A DNA stretch of 64,000 bases from an uncultured Parabacteroides sp. (GCA_944325335.1 CALUZR010000009.1:1-64000), one strand, 5' to 3'. Shown: positions 25,753 to 35,303, counted from the stretch's first letter. The notes: a model not told the origin generated them from the sequence alone. A program made the numbers and translations.

Positions 25753-27417
25753 TCATACTTGCGTATAAAGGAACCGTTTGATGCTCTTCTTGGGTGTCTT
25801 TTCGAACTCGTTCGGATAGAGTTTCAGTTGCGACACGGCTTCGTAGGGCGCCAACAGTTTATTCAGTTCCAAACGGGTACGCTCCAGCAATGCGGGAAGT
25901 TCTTCGACGGAAATGCCTGCACGGTCTGCCGCATCGAAATCCGGATAGACCAATCCGACCAGCTTGCCCTCCTTTTCCAGAATCAGGCTTTCCAAGACGA
26001 ACGGGAGGTTGTTCAGTTTGGATTCGATCTCCTCCGGATAGATGTTCTGCCCGTTCGAACTGAGGAGCATCGTTTTGCTCCGTCCGCGGATATAGATGCG
26101 GTTCTGGGCGTCGATCGTACCCAAATCGCCGGTCTTCAGCCAGCCGTCTTCGGTAAAGGCATTGCGCGTGGCCTCTTCGTTCTTGTAATATCCTTTCATG
26201 ACGTTCTCGCCCCGTACTTGGATTTCACCCACTTGATGATATGGGTCTTCCGAATCGATGCGTACTTGCATAATACCTTTCAGCACCTGCCCGCAAGAAG
26301 TAAGCACATACTCCCGATGATTATCATAACTAATCAAGGGACCGCACTCCGTCATGCCATAGCCGATCGTGAACGGGAAGCGTATCTCATATAGAAAATC
26401 GGCGACCTCTTGGTTCATCGCCGCGCCACCAACAATCACTTCCCGGAAATTTCCACCCAACGCGTCCGTCAATTTCTGCCGGATCTTCCGATAAAGCAGC
26501 CGATTGATGCCTGGAATTTGCCGAATGATCCGCACACTTCGCTTCGAGAGCACGGGGAGCAACATCTTCTTGTAAATCTTTTCCAGAATCAACGGCACGG
26601 TCAAGATCAGATGCGGTTTCACATCCGCGAATGCCTTCAATAAGATTTTAGGAGAAGGAAGCTTTCCCAACAAATAGACATGCGCCCCAAAGGCCATCGG
26701 CACCAAGAAATTGAACGCACAACTATAGGCATGGGCCAAAGGAAGGAAGCACAATTCCCGCTCGCCGCGGAAAAGGATGTCGAGTGTCCGGGCATACGTC
26801 ACGTTTCCAGCCAGGTTATTGCCCGTCAGCATCACGCCTTTGCTGAATCCGGTCGTACCCGAAGTATAATTCAGGAGCACGACTTGGTCGTTGTCTTGCT
26901 TTACATATATAATATGCTCCTTTCGGAAACCATCGGGATAACGACGCGCGAAAAGGGCATCGAGCTCTTCTTGCTGGACGACTTTTTGCCGCCTTAAGGA
27001 AAGCGTTCGGAAATCGCCCAACGAGAATACAGCTTGGAGGGCGGGCATTTTCTCTTCGTCCAGCGTCTCCCAACTGCGTTCGCTGGCAAACAGCAGGCGC
27101 GATTCGGAATGATTCACGATATGCTGCACATCGTTCGGGTTGAAGTCGGAAAGGATAGGCACAATCACCGCCCCGTAGGTGACGACGGCCATATACACGA
27201 CGCACCAATGGGCGCAATCCTTGCCTATCAGCGCGATTTTATCGCCCTGTTGGATGTCGTACATCTCGAACAAAATATGCAAACGGGCAATATGGCGGGC
27301 GACGTCGGCATACTTCATCGCCTCCTTTTCGCCGTAATTCGTCAATGCGGGAAGGTCCCAATTCTCCCGGAAACTTTGTTCATATAACTGGATAAAGTTC
27401 TCTTGTATCATAATCAT
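25753..27417 (-). CDS. AMP-forming long-chain fatty acid-CoA ligase family protein
   Basis: 554 residues of the ANL superfamily. The P-loop-like motif YTSGTTGFSKGVML is at about 185-198, GYGMTECGP is at about 350-358, and the hinge and catalytic motif GWLKTGDLG is at about 432-440. The C-terminal lysine region is KTPKKSIKRF. It activates a carboxylic acid, probably a fatty acid, as acyl-AMP and then acyl-CoA. It begins 3 bp after the sialidase gene ends, so the two are very likely co-transcribed, an unusual partnership. Confidence 0.87.
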   Translation of the reverse strand: MIMIQENFIQLYEQSFRENWDLPALTNYGEKEAMKYADVARHIARLHILFEMYDIQQGDKIALIGKDCAHWCVVYMAVVTYGAVIVPILSDFNPNDVQHIVNHSESRLLFASERSWETLDEEKMPALQAVFSLGDFRTLSLRRQKVVQQEELDALFARRYPDGFRKEHIIYVKQDNDQVVLLNYTSGTTGFSKGVMLTGNNLAGNVTYARTLDILFRGERELCFLPLAHAYSCAFNFLVPMAFGAHVYLLGKLPSPKILLKAFADVKPHLILTVPLILEKIYKKMLLPVLSKRSVRIIRQIPGINRLLYRKIRQKLTDALGGNFREVIVGGAAMNQEVADFLYEIRFPFTIGYGMTECGPLISYDNHREYVLTSCGQVLKGIMQVRIDSEDPYHQVGEIQVRGENVMKGYYKNEEATRNAFTEDGWLKTGDLGTIDAQNRIYIRGRSKTMLLSSNGQNIYPEEIESKLNNLPFVLESLILEKEGKLVGLVYPDFDAADRAGISVEELPALLERTRLELNKLLAPYEAVSQLKLYPNEFEKTPKKSIKRFLYTQV

Positions 27418-27420
27418 CGT

Positions 27421-28554
27421 TTATTTTTCTGTTGGAATCGAAATGCTGGCAAAGCCTATCCGTTCATAGGCATCTGCCGTCCCGTACTCAAATAACAATC
27501 CGACACGCGAATTTGTTAACTGCACCAAATCTGAATAGGCGGCCGGACCGTCGTAAACCGGGAGGCTCTCGCACCATGTCTGCCCGTTGTCCCGGCTAAT
27601 TTTCACCGTCATCTTCTCCCGTTTTTCCGTCGAAGCGGGATTCGAAAAGAGTAACGTCGTGCTGTTTTGCCCTTCGCGTTGCAGGTTCAGCGTACTTCCT
27701 TGGCAGACGGGTTCGATGAGTTCGGGGAGATAATCCATCCGCGTCCACGACGCGCCGCCGTCACGGCTCAATGCATACGCCCGGCCGAGGCTTTCCGTCC
27801 GGTTGTAATTTCGCATGTTGAGCATCAATGGCCCGTCCGCCCGCTCGACCAAGCCACATTCATTTCCGCCGCCCTCCTCGACCGTGCCGCCCAGCGTCCA
27901 CGTCTCGCCGCCATCGTCCGAATAAAAGCAATGGGCATAATAGATAGCGGAAGGGACGACACTATGGTTGGCAGGAACGACCAGTCGCCCGGCATGTTCG
28001 CCCGCCTGGAGCTGAAGTCCGTGGCAAGGTCCCGTCGCATACCAACCCCATTCCGGGCAGTTCACCGAAGCGGTAATCTCGCGCGGGGCGGACCACGTTC
28101 GGCCGTCGTCGTCGGAATAAAGCGTATACACGTGCCGCTTATCCCGGCTCTCTCCGGAGATGAGCTGCGATTCGCGGTCCTCCGCCCGGTTCCAGCAGAC
28201 AATTAAATGGATGCGCCCGGTGCGACGGTCGACGATTGGCACGGGGTTTCCGCACACATCTTCGCCCGCGTCCCAAACGACCTGGAGCGGTTCCCACGAC
28301 GTACCATCGTCCGCCGAACGCCGCAGCACGACGTCGATATTCCCCGTATCGGCGCAGTTGTCCTTGCGCCCCTCCGCGAAAGCCAAAAGCGTCCCCTTTT
28401 CCGTGCGGACGATGGCCGGAATGCGGAAACAGGCATAACCGTCAGTTCCCCGTTCGAATACGGTGATTATTTCCGTTTGCGCCTGTAAAACAGTTGAAAT
28501 ACAACTATAAAATAGCGCAATTACAACGATAAATATTTTTTCTTGCTTCATCAT
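27421..28554 (-). CDS. nanH: Exo-alpha-sialidase (GH33)
   Basis: 377 residues. A signal peptide (about 1-26, ending LQAQ) is followed by a six-bladed propeller. The FRIP arginine motif is CFRIPAIV (about 43-50). At least five Asp-boxes of the form S-X-D-X-G-X-T/S-W are visible (SADDGTSW, SDDDGRTW, SDDGGETW, SRDGGASW, SRDNGQTW). It removes terminal sialic acid from host glycans in the periplasm or at the surface. It is compact, lacking the N-terminal lectin domain of larger Bacteroides sialidases. No nan catabolic genes are in the window. The 40-bp palindromic array lies immediately upstream. Confidence 0.92.
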   Translation of the reverse strand: MMKQEKIFIVVIALFYSCISTVLQAQTEIITVFERGTDGYACFRIPAIVRTEKGTLLAFAEGRKDNCADTGNIDVVLRRSADDGTSWEPLQVVWDAGEDVCGNPVPIVDRRTGRIHLIVCWNRAEDRESQLISGESRDKRHVYTLYSDDDGRTWSAPREITASVNCPEWGWYATGPCHGLQLQAGEHAGRLVVPANHSVVPSAIYYAHCFYSDDGGETWTLGGTVEEGGGNECGLVERADGPLMLNMRNYNRTESLGRAYALSRDGGASWTRMDYLPELIEPVCQGSTLNLQREGQNSTTLLFSNPASTEKREKMTVKISRDNGQTWCESLPVYDGPAAYSDLVQLTNSRVGLLFEYGTADAYERIGFASISIPTEK

Positions 28555-28560
28555 CTTCCT

Positions 28561-28800
28561 TTTTTAGGGGTGAAATTTCCGAGAAAGCCTATCCTCTTCG
28601 ATTTTACCGTTTCTCGAAACGAGATGCTTTCAAATCGTTGATTTTATCGTTTCTCGGTGCGAGAAAGTCCCAAATCACCGATTTTTCCGTTTCTCGCGCC
28701 GAGAAAACTCAAAATAATCAATTTGTAAAGCTCTCGGATCGAGAAACATTAAAATGATTCATTTAATACCTTCTCGCTAAATTTTGATACCAAAATCACG
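28561..28800. repeat. Six-unit 40-bp imperfect tandem array with nested palindromes
   Basis: Units start at 28561, 28601, 28641, 28681, 28721 and 28761, exactly 40 bp apart. The best three share ATTTT-N-CCGTTTCTCG-N3-CGAGA. Each contains the inverted repeat TTTCTCG-N3-CGAGAAA (17 bp), decaying toward both edges. The array fills the space between pgpH and the sialidase gene and is therefore in the sialidase upstream region. No ORF runs through it. It could be a set of operators or RNA hairpins. Confidence 0.85.
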
Positions 28801-30853
28801 ATTTTACTTCCTTTTTATCATCTTCCTTCTTTAAATCCGGATAGCTGATGCGCGTATGGTACATGATCTTGAGCTTCTCGATAAAGACGCGCTTCACGGA
28901 TTCCACATCGCGGAACGTCATCGGCGCATTCTTCAGCAGGCCGTCGGCTATCTGCGTGTCGATAATCTTGTTGACGAGCTGGCTGATACTCTCCTCCGTA
29001 TGTTCTTTGAGGCTGCGCGAAGCGGCTTCGACGGAATCGGCCATCATGACGATTGCGGTCTCTTTCGTGAACGGATTCGGGCCTGGATAGGTGAAGAGCG
29101 AATCGTCTACCGGGCGGTCCGGATACTGGTTCTTATAGGAATTGTAGAAATACTTCGCCTTGCCGCGCCCGTGGTGCGTGCGGATGAAATCGATGATTTC
29201 TTTCGGGAGTCCCGCTTTCTCGGCAATCTTGACGCCTTCGGTCACGTGGCTGATGACGCGCTGGGCGCTCTCTTCGAACGAAAGGGCGCTGTGCGGGTTC
29301 ACCTGATTCTGGTTTTCCGTAAAATAGAGCGGGTTCGACATCTTGCCAATATCATGGTACATCGCGCCTGTGCGGACCAGCTGGGCATTCGCGCCGATAC
29401 GGCTGGCAGCTTCGGAGGCGAGAATAGAGACCTGCAAGGAGTGTTGGAACGTTCCCGGGCACGTCTCGCTCAGTTTCTTCAGCACATCATTATTTATATT
29501 GGATAGTTCGACCAGCGTGATGGGCGAAATGTACCCAAACACCTTCTCCAGTATATAAACCAACAAGTAAGCAAAGGTCAGGAGGATAAAGTTGATGCCG
29601 AAATAAAGCATCATGACCCAATGGATCTTGTTCAAATCCGCATCTTGATACAGCACCAACCCGATGTAAGAAAGCGCATACGAGAGAAAGACGAAGAAGG
29701 CGCAACGGATGAGCTGCGAACGCTCTGAAAGGTCTTTCAGGCTAAAGGTCACAACCATGCCCGCTATGATTTGCAAAATCAGGAACTCGTGCGGGAATTG
29801 TGCCATTACCGAACAAATCAGTACCGTCACGAGATGTGTAAACAACGCCGTGCGCGAATCGAAGAAGGTGCGGACCACGATCGGCGAAATGGCAAACGGG
29901 ATAATATACAGGCTAAAAAGATTATAGGCCGCACATACTTCGGTCAGTAAAACCGGAACAAAGATACAACAGACCAAAAAGAGCGTATTGCGCCGCTTAA
30001 ACAAAATCTTCCGACGGAAAGAGAAAAGATAAAGCCAATAGCAGAAGAGCAAGCCAAAGACCAGCGTCACCTGCCCGGCCAACATCAGGTTGTGCCGTTG
30101 GTTTCCGCCCGATTGCGATTCATAAATGATTTTCAACGAACGGAGCACGTTGTAGGTATGCGGCGTGACGATTTCGCCCCGGTCGACAATGCGCTCGCCC
30201 GCCTGGATGATGCCGGAGGATATCGGCACGCTTTGGATCAATTCATTGCGGACTTTATCCGACGTAGCGGCGTCGTAGGTCACGTTCTCGACGAGATAGT
30301 TGTTGATGTCGCACGATTGGAGCAGCGAGCGGTTCAAGTTCGCCGGGCAATTATTAATGATAAACTCGTAGGCCGTCTTAACGGTAAACAAATCGGAGAC
30401 GTAATGCGGAGACGAAAGCGTGTTCCGTATCAAATTGATCTGCGAATACTGCTCCGTGTGAAGCTTCTCCCAATCTTGCGACGAGACGATGCCGCTCGTG
30501 TAGAGTTGTTGCAGCATCCGCTCGATATATTGCATATAGGCCGACGTGACGCGATGCTTCAATTGCGCGTTATAATCAGCCCGGAGCTTATCGATTTGGG
30601 AAACCTCGATATCCGGATTCACCCGGTAATAGGGTTGAAACTTCTTGAGGACACTGTCCTGTTCCGCTTTTACCTGTTCCTCGGCCTTATAGACGGGGAA
30701 ATTGGTGGAAGCCGTCAGCAAGCCGTAACGCCACGGTTTCCCTTCGTAAAACTGATACTTAAACTTGCCTTCGCGCGGAAAAAAGTACGAAAGCAAGACC
30801 GCTGCCACGATAAAATAAATGGCGGGATGTACGTTGTAATTTTTGATGCTCAT
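28796..30853 (-). CDS. pgpH: 7TM-HD cyclic-di-AMP phosphodiesterase (PgpH-like)
   Basis: 685 residues from the chosen start MSIKNYNVHPAIYF. One membrane helix at the N-terminus is followed by a large extracytoplasmic 7TMR-HDED domain (about 35-260) and seven membrane helices (about 270-465). The cytoplasmic HD domain has AMYHDIGKMSNPLYF (about 510-524) and IRTHHGRGKAKYFY. PgpH proteins hydrolyse c-di-AMP to pApA. A further in-frame ATG at 30931 exists, but it would run into the gltX promoter region, so the shorter form is preferred. It is divergent from gltX. Confidence 0.9.
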   Translation of the reverse strand: MSIKNYNVHPAIYFIVAAVLLSYFFPREGKFKYQFYEGKPWRYGLLTASTNFPVYKAEEQVKAEQDSVLKKFQPYYRVNPDIEVSQIDKLRADYNAQLKHRVTSAYMQYIERMLQQLYTSGIVSSQDWEKLHTEQYSQINLIRNTLSSPHYVSDLFTVKTAYEFIINNCPANLNRSLLQSCDINNYLVENVTYDAATSDKVRNELIQSVPISSGIIQAGERIVDRGEIVTPHTYNVLRSLKIIYESQSGGNQRHNLMLAGQVTLVFGLLFCYWLYLFSFRRKILFKRRNTLFLVCCIFVPVLLTEVCAAYNLFSLYIIPFAISPIVVRTFFDSRTALFTHLVTVLICSVMAQFPHEFLILQIIAGMVVTFSLKDLSERSQLIRCAFFVFLSYALSYIGLVLYQDADLNKIHWVMMLYFGINFILLTFAYLLVYILEKVFGYISPITLVELSNINNDVLKKLSETCPGTFQHSLQVSILASEAASRIGANAQLVRTGAMYHDIGKMSNPLYFTENQNQVNPHSALSFEESAQRVISHVTEGVKIAEKAGLPKEIIDFIRTHHGRGKAKYFYNSYKNQYPDRPVDDSLFTYPGPNPFTKETAIVMMADSVEAASRSLKEHTEESISQLVNKIIDTQIADGLLKNAPMTFRDVESVKRVFIEKLKIMYHTRISYPDLKKEDDKKEVKS

Positions 30854-30916
30854 TGCGATTATTCGTTTGATGGGCGAAATGTACGCAAAAAAGTTTATTA
30901 ACCGAAAAAAAAGGCG

Positions 30917-30924
30917 TACTTTTG
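30917..30924 (+). promoter_or_regulatory. gltX promoter -7 element
   Basis: TACTTTTG matches TAnnTTTG and lies 31 nt before the gltX start codon. Confidence 0.65.
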
Positions 30925-30954
30925 CGCGCATTATTATTCAATTAGTATAAAATT

Positions 30955-32472
30955 ATGACGGAAAGAAAAGTTAGAGTCCGGTTTGCACCCAGTCCGACGG
31001 GTGCGTTGCATATCGGAGGAGTTCGTACAGCGTTATACAATTATTTATTTGCCAAGCAGCACGGCGGCGAGTTGATCCTCCGCATCGAGGATACCGATTC
31101 GCAGCGTTTTGTGCCGGGAGCAGAAGAGTATATCATCGAAGCGCTCACTTGGTTGGGTATTCATTTCGACGAAGGGGTTGGCTTCGGCGGGAATTTCGGT
31201 CCGTATCGCCAAAGCGAACGCCGGGATATTTACAAACAATATGTGAAACAGTTGTTAGATTCCGGTCATGCGTACATCGCGTTCGATACGCCGCAAGAGC
31301 TCGAAGCGAAGCGCAAGGAGATCCCGAATTTCCAATACGACGCGTCGACGCGTATGCAGATGCGCAATTCGCTTACGCTTTCGGCCGAGGAAACGCAAAC
31401 ATTGATCGACGCCGGACAGCAATACGTCGTCCGCGTGAAGATTGAACCGAACGAGGATGTGCACGTGCACGACTTGATCCGCGGCGAAGTAGTCATCAAT
31501 TCATCGGTATTAGACGACAAAGTGCTCTACAAATCGGCCGACCAACTGCCGACGTACCACTTGGCCAATATCGTAGACGACCATTTGATGGAAGTTTCGC
31601 ACGTGATCCGCGGCGAGGAATGGCTCCCCAGCGCGCCGCTCCACGTATTATTATATCGTTACTTCGGCTGGGCAGACACGATGCCTGAGTTCGCCCACCT
31701 TTCCTTATTATTAAAGCCGGAAGGAAACGGCAAGCTCTCGAAACGCGATGGCGACCGCTTGGGCTTCCCTGTTTTCCCGTTGGAATGGCACGATCCGAAG
31801 ACGGGCGACGTCTCTTCAGGGTATCGCGAGAGCGGTTATCTGCCGGAAGCGGTCGTCAATTTCTTGGCACTGTTGGGCTGGAATCCGGGCAACGACCAAG
31901 AAGTGATGAGCATGGACGAATTGATCCGTTCCTTCAACCTCTCGCATTGCAGCAAGAGCGGGGCGAAGTTCGACTACGAAAAGGCCAAATGGTTCAACCA
32001 TCAATACATCCAACTGAAGGACAACAAGGAGATCGCCGCCCTCTTCATGCCTACGCTTGAAGCCCATGGCATCCACGCCGACCCGGCTTATGTGGAAAAA
32101 GTCGTGGCGATGATGAAGGGACGCGTCAGCTTCATCAAAGATTTGTGGGAAGCCTCCTCTTTCTTCTTTGTCGCTCCTACGGAATACGACGAAAAGACGC
32201 GTAAGAAACGCTGGAAAGAGGATAGCGCGGCACAACTCACGGAACTCATCGAAGTCCTCCGCGCACACGAGCCGTTCGACATCGAAAGCACCGAAAACGA
32301 CGTCAAGGCTTGGATCGAATCGAAAGGTTACCATTTGGGGAATATCATGAATGCGACCCGCCTCGCACTCGTAGGCGAAGGGAAAGGCCCGCACATCTTC
32401 GATATTACAGAAGCGCTGGGCAAGGAGGAATCCATCCGCCGTATCCAGCGGGCTATCGATATCTTGAAATAA
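30955..32472 (+). CDS. gltX: Glutamyl-tRNA synthetase
   Basis: 505 residues, class I synthetase. The HIGH-type motif is [21 protein letters not shown] (HIGG at about 20-23), and the KMSKS-type motif is [11 protein letters not shown] (about 260-270). It charges tRNA-Glu with glutamate. It is full length. In other bacteria GltX is the phosphorylation target of HipA; a Hip-type module sits 29 kb away, but no link is shown. waaA follows 7 bp downstream, so the two may share the promoter at 30917. Confidence 0.97.
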   Translation: MTERKVRVRFAPSPTGALHIGGVRTALYNYLFAKQHGGELILRIEDTDSQRFVPGAEEYIIEALTWLGIHFDEGVGFGGNFGPYRQSERRDIYKQYVKQLLDSGHAYIAFDTPQELEAKRKEIPNFQYDASTRMQMRNSLTLSAEETQTLIDAGQQYVVRVKIEPNEDVHVHDLIRGEVVINSSVLDDKVLYKSADQLPTYHLANIVDDHLMEVSHVIRGEEWLPSAPLHVLLYRYFGWADTMPEFAHLSLLLKPEGNGKLSKRDGDRLGFPVFPLEWHDPKTGDVSSGYRESGYLPEAVVNFLALLGWNPGNDQEVMSMDELIRSFNLSHCSKSGAKFDYEKAKWFNHQYIQLKDNKEIAALFMPTLEAHGIHADPAYVEKVVAMMKGRVSFIKDLWEASSFFFVAPTEYDEKTRKKRWKEDSAAQLTELIEVLRAHEPFDIESTENDVKAWIESKGYHLGNIMNATRLALVGEGKGPHIFDITEALGKEESIRRIQRAIDILK

Positions 32473-32479
32473 AAGCAGG

Positions 32480-33724
32480 ATGTATAGTTTATTAATGCAC
32501 TTCTTCGCGTGGGTGATGCGTTTCATCGCCCTGTTCAACCGGAAAGCGCGGCTGATGACAGCCGGACAGCGACAAACGGAACGCATCCTGCGCGAAGGAA
32601 TCCAACAGGGCGAGAAATACATCTGGTTTCACGCCGCTTCGCTGGGCGAGTTCGAGCAAGGCCGTCCCATGATGGAGCAAATCAAAGCAGCCTATCCGCA
32701 ATACAAATTGTTGCTGACGTTCTTCTCGCCCTCGGGTTACGAGGTGCGCAAGCATTACGCAGGGGCGGACGTGATTTGCTATCTCCCGTTCGACACGCCG
32801 GGACGCGTGCACCGTTTCCTCGATTTGGCACGTCCCGTCGCAGCGGTCTTTATCAAGTACGAGTTCTGGGGGAATTACCTGAAAGGATTGAAAGAGCGGA
32901 ACATTCCGGTCTTCATCATTTCCTCCATCTTCCGCCCGACGCAACTCTTCTTTCAATGGTATGGCACGCCTTACCGCCGGATGTTGCATTATTTCACGTA
33001 CATCTTCGTACAAGACACACGCTCCGAAGAGCTCTTGCGACAATTCGGTATCACGAACGTGACCGTCACCGGCGATACGCGTTTCGACCGTGTGCTGGAT
33101 ATTCAGCGTGCCGCCCAGGAAGCGCCGCTCGTTGATGCCTTCGTGCATGATGAAACCGGGAAGAAACATTTTACACTCGTGGCCGGCAGTTCATGGCCAC
33201 AGGACGAAGCCTTCCTCCTGCCCTACTTCAACGCGCATCCGGAACTGAAGCTCGTCATTGCCCCGCACGAAATCCACGAAAGCCATCTGGCAGCCATCGA
33301 ACGTGCGTTGACGCGCCCCGCCGTCCGCCTGTCCCAGGTAAAAGACACATCGGATGTACAAGGAAAGGATTGCCTGATTATCGATTGCTTCGGCTTGCTC
33401 TCGTCCATCTACCGCTACGGCGAAGTGGCGTATGTGGGCGGCGGATTCGGGGCAGGCATCCACAACACGCTGGAAGCAGCCGTCTATGGCGTCCCCGTCC
33501 TGTTTGGTCCGAACTTCCAGAAGTTCAAGGAAGCTAAAGACCTCATCGCGACAGGAGGAGGCATCTCCGTCGCCAACGGCCAAGCGTTTACCGAACAAAT
33601 GGACCGCTTCCAAGCCGACGCGAAAGCCCTCGACACTGCCGGGAAAGCCGCCGGCGATTTCGTTCGCCAACACGCAGGCTCGACCGCCCGCATCCTGCCT
33701 GCCATCATGAAGCGAATCGATTAA
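32480..33724 (+). CDS. waaA: 3-deoxy-D-manno-octulosonic acid (Kdo) transferase
   Basis: 414 residues, GT30 family. An N-terminal membrane anchor (about 1-20) is followed by the WaaA signature IWFHAASLGEFEQGRPM (about 49-65) and a C-terminal GT-B domain. The latter contains CLIIDCFGLLSSIYRYGEVAYVGGGFGAGIHNTLEAA, the Kdo-binding and acceptor region. It adds Kdo to lipid A precursor at the inner membrane. It starts 7 bp after gltX and converges on a small hypothetical gene with a 4-bp overlap. Confidence 0.95.
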   Translation: MYSLLMHFFAWVMRFIALFNRKARLMTAGQRQTERILREGIQQGEKYIWFHAASLGEFEQGRPMMEQIKAAYPQYKLLLTFFSPSGYEVRKHYAGADVICYLPFDTPGRVHRFLDLARPVAAVFIKYEFWGNYLKGLKERNIPVFIISSIFRPTQLFFQWYGTPYRRMLHYFTYIFVQDTRSEELLRQFGITNVTVTGDTRFDRVLDIQRAAQEAPLVDAFVHDETGKKHFTLVAGSSWPQDEAFLLPYFNAHPELKLVIAPHEIHESHLAAIERALTRPAVRLSQVKDTSDVQGKDCLIIDCFGLLSSIYRYGEVAYVGGGFGAGIHNTLEAAVYGVPVLFGPNFQKFKEAKDLIATGGGISVANGQAFTEQMDRFQADAKALDTAGKAAGDFVRQHAGSTARILPAIMKRID

Positions 33725-34104
33725 AGTATTTGAACACAGAGATACAGAAGGCACGGAGCTTTTAAGTTAAGGCTCTGTGCCTTTCTCATTTTTAAAAAGA
33801 AGCTTTTCCATCGCGCAAACATTTTATCCACCTCTTCTTGCGTACAAACTCCACTTGCTTCCGATTCGCGGATAATGCGTTCCAGATCGGCTTCTGTTTC
33901 ACATCTTTCAGCAGGGAAAGGTGCATCGAGCAAGAAATTCCGTGCTTCAAGGGACTGGGCATATTCCTTGTCGAAATGCGCATAAGCAAAAGCCTTCGCC
34001 TTTCGGTAGCGTTCGCCAAACCGTTCATAAGTTTTATCGAACGGAACATTCGTTGTAGAATGTATGTAAGATGCGGTGGGTTCTTTAGCTTTCATTTTAT
34101 TCAT
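33721..34104 (-). CDS. Hypothetical protein
   Basis: 127 residues, no recognised family, predominantly helical and charged (FGERYRKAKAFAYAHFDKEYAQSLEARNFLL, then ADLERIIRESEASGVCTQEEVDKMFARWKSFFL). The last 15-18 residues are encoded by the terminator hairpin of waaA, so the original stop may have been lost. A perfect -7 box (TACCTTTG, minus strand, 34121-34128) lies 17 nt before the start, which supports it as an expressed gene. Confidence 0.6.
   Translation of the reverse strand: MNKMKAKEPTASYIHSTTNVPFDKTYERFGERYRKAKAFAYAHFDKEYAQSLEARNFLLDAPFPAERCETEADLERIIRESEASGVCTQEEVDKMFARWKSFFLKMRKAQSLNLKAPCLLYLCVQIL
33749..33790 (+). terminator. Hairpin terminator of waaA
   Basis: GGCACGGAGC pairs with GCTCTGTGCC (one G-T pair) around a 12-nt loop, followed by TTTCTC and then TTTTT. 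The arms belong to the CACAGAG repeat style seen at 5386 and 38802. Confidence 0.7.
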
Positions 34105-34139
34105 CTTTTTATGTAGTATGCAAAGGTATGGATTTCTTG

Positions 34140-34178
34140 CTAAAAAAATCCCTGCCGCTGTTAAAAACTTGGCAGGGA
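34140..34178 (-). terminator. Terminator of the exported hypothetical gene
   Basis: On the minus strand TCCCTGCC pairs with GGCAGGGA around a 14-nt loop, followed by TTTTTTTA. It lies 32 bp past the stop of the gene ending at 34210. Confidence 0.85.
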
Positions 34179-34209
34179 CTTAAAAACACCATAAGAAGAG
34201 AGCTAACTT

Positions 34210-34725
34210 TTAGCGAACATTATAATCACCCATGACCGTAACGTTCGGAATCAAAGTATTAGCATCAATCGTAGCTTGTCCACCCTTTATAGCCAAGAAT
34301 GCAAATCCGACAAAAGGTAATACAGTAAGCCCCAATCCAATGCCCAAACCTAAAGCCAAACCTAACTTCTTTTGTCCTTCTTGTTCTACGACACCGTTCA
34401 AGGAAATGTTCTGCCCGTCAGCCGCTGTAGTCGAAACACAGGTAACACTCACATAACCCGCTTTTCCGCAACCTCTTGCTTTTTGTTTGTTCACTTGAAG
34501 CGCAACTGATTCGCCTCGCTTAATTAATAATTTTCCATCCGGACTGTACACATCGTTGTCTACCACAGCAGTAGGAGTAGCCTTTCCTTTGCTGCTCGCA
34601 GAAGACATCAATCGTACAGACAGAGTTGTTCCACGCTTCAAGTTGTAATCAGGTACAACTGCAAACAGATCTGCACAAAGCATTAAAAACGCCATAAAAA
34701 TGGCCAAGAACCTTTTAGGTAACAT
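34210..34725 (-). CDS. Exported hypothetical protein with Gly-rich membrane segment
   Basis: 171 residues. A signal peptide (about 1-22, LAIFMAFLMLCADLFA) is followed by a soluble region with RGTTLSVRLMSSASSKGKA and KLLIKRGESVALQVNKQKARGCGKAGYVSVTCVSTTAADGQ. A Gly/Leu-rich hydrophobic segment (about 122-145, LGLALGLGIGLGLTVLPFVGFAFLAI) comes next. The layout suggests a beta-rich periplasmic domain held to a membrane. I do not recognise a characterised family. A possible structured leader or separate RNA lies upstream (34770-35045), and a terminator lies downstream. Confidence 0.7.
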   Translation of the reverse strand: MLPKRFLAIFMAFLMLCADLFAVVPDYNLKRGTTLSVRLMSSASSKGKATPTAVVDNDVYSPDGKLLIKRGESVALQVNKQKARGCGKAGYVSVTCVSTTAADGQNISLNGVVEQEGQKKLGLALGLGIGLGLTVLPFVGFAFLAIKGGQATIDANTLIPNVTVMGDYNVR

Positions 34726-34769
34726 AATAAATAGTTTTTTGCCTCCCTGCTCCCTCCGTTCGGCGTAAA

Positions 34770-35045
34770 TAAATAAAAAGGTGTGGGAACTGTATTAATT
34801 TTACCTTGTTATTAGGCTCTCGCATTGCCTTTAGGATAGATAAAATCAACAGCTACCCACACCGATAAGATATAGCATTCCCTCTGTCCGAGAGATACTA
34901 ATCAAATGATGCGGGTGCCATTGAGTTATCTTCATCCTAATTATTAAACTTGCGAGATTCAATAACAGAAGATAATCTCAATAACACCTTACGTTAATAA
35001 ATAAGCAACCCTTAGCAAGCCCCAACCCGATGGGACTCATGGGTC
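34770..35045 (-). ncRNA. Candidate structured RNA (small RNA or long 5' leader)
   Basis: This 560-bp gap has no credible gene. On the minus strand a perfect -7 box TACCTTTG (35052-35059), with TTTG 22 nt further upstream, points to a start near 35045. The transcript contains several stems: GAGATT/AATCTC and GGC/GCC hairpins, and a closing helix GGTGTGGG (34863-34856) with CCCACACC (34787-34780), immediately followed by TTTTTATTT. The end therefore looks like a terminator at about 34770. The region 34726-34769 then leads into the exported protein. It does not match RNase P, tmRNA or SRP signatures. A 6S-type RNA such as the Bacteroidales-1 motif is a possibility I cannot test. Confidence 0.5.
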
Positions 35046-35201
35046 ACGCCGCAAAGGTACGAAACTTTATTTTAATAGATGCAAATTTTCTGGGAAGATT
35101 TTTTATGCTGTATAACATTTACACCATACCCAATATGTTTTATTAGTGAAAGTAGCCCCATTTCCTCCGGGATTTGGGGCTTTTCCAAATAAAATACAGT
35201 C

Positions 35202-35303
35202 TTATTTGAGAGACCCCAAAACCGCCTCGTGGAGTCCGGCAGCCACATCGGCCAGCAAACGGCGGAGCAAATCAATCAATTCATATTTAGACGTAGATCG
35301 CAT
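35202..35303 (-). CDS. Small ORF overlapping the MNT gene end
   Basis: A 33-codon ORF (MRSTSKYELIDLLRRLLADV...) starts inside the last codons of the MNT gene in another frame (17-bp overlap). It is amphipathic and helical. MNT genes are normally paired with a HEPN toxin gene in this position. This ORF is far too short to be one, but it could be a remnant or an independent micro-protein. Confidence 0.3.
   Translation of the reverse strand: MRSTSKYELIDLLRRLLADVAAGLHEAVLGSLK

Noticed and set aside
35072..35275. 67-codon minus-strand frame MICSAVCWPM...
   Set aside because: It lies in a different frame from the micro-ORF, shows no protein-like composition, and crosses a promoter region.
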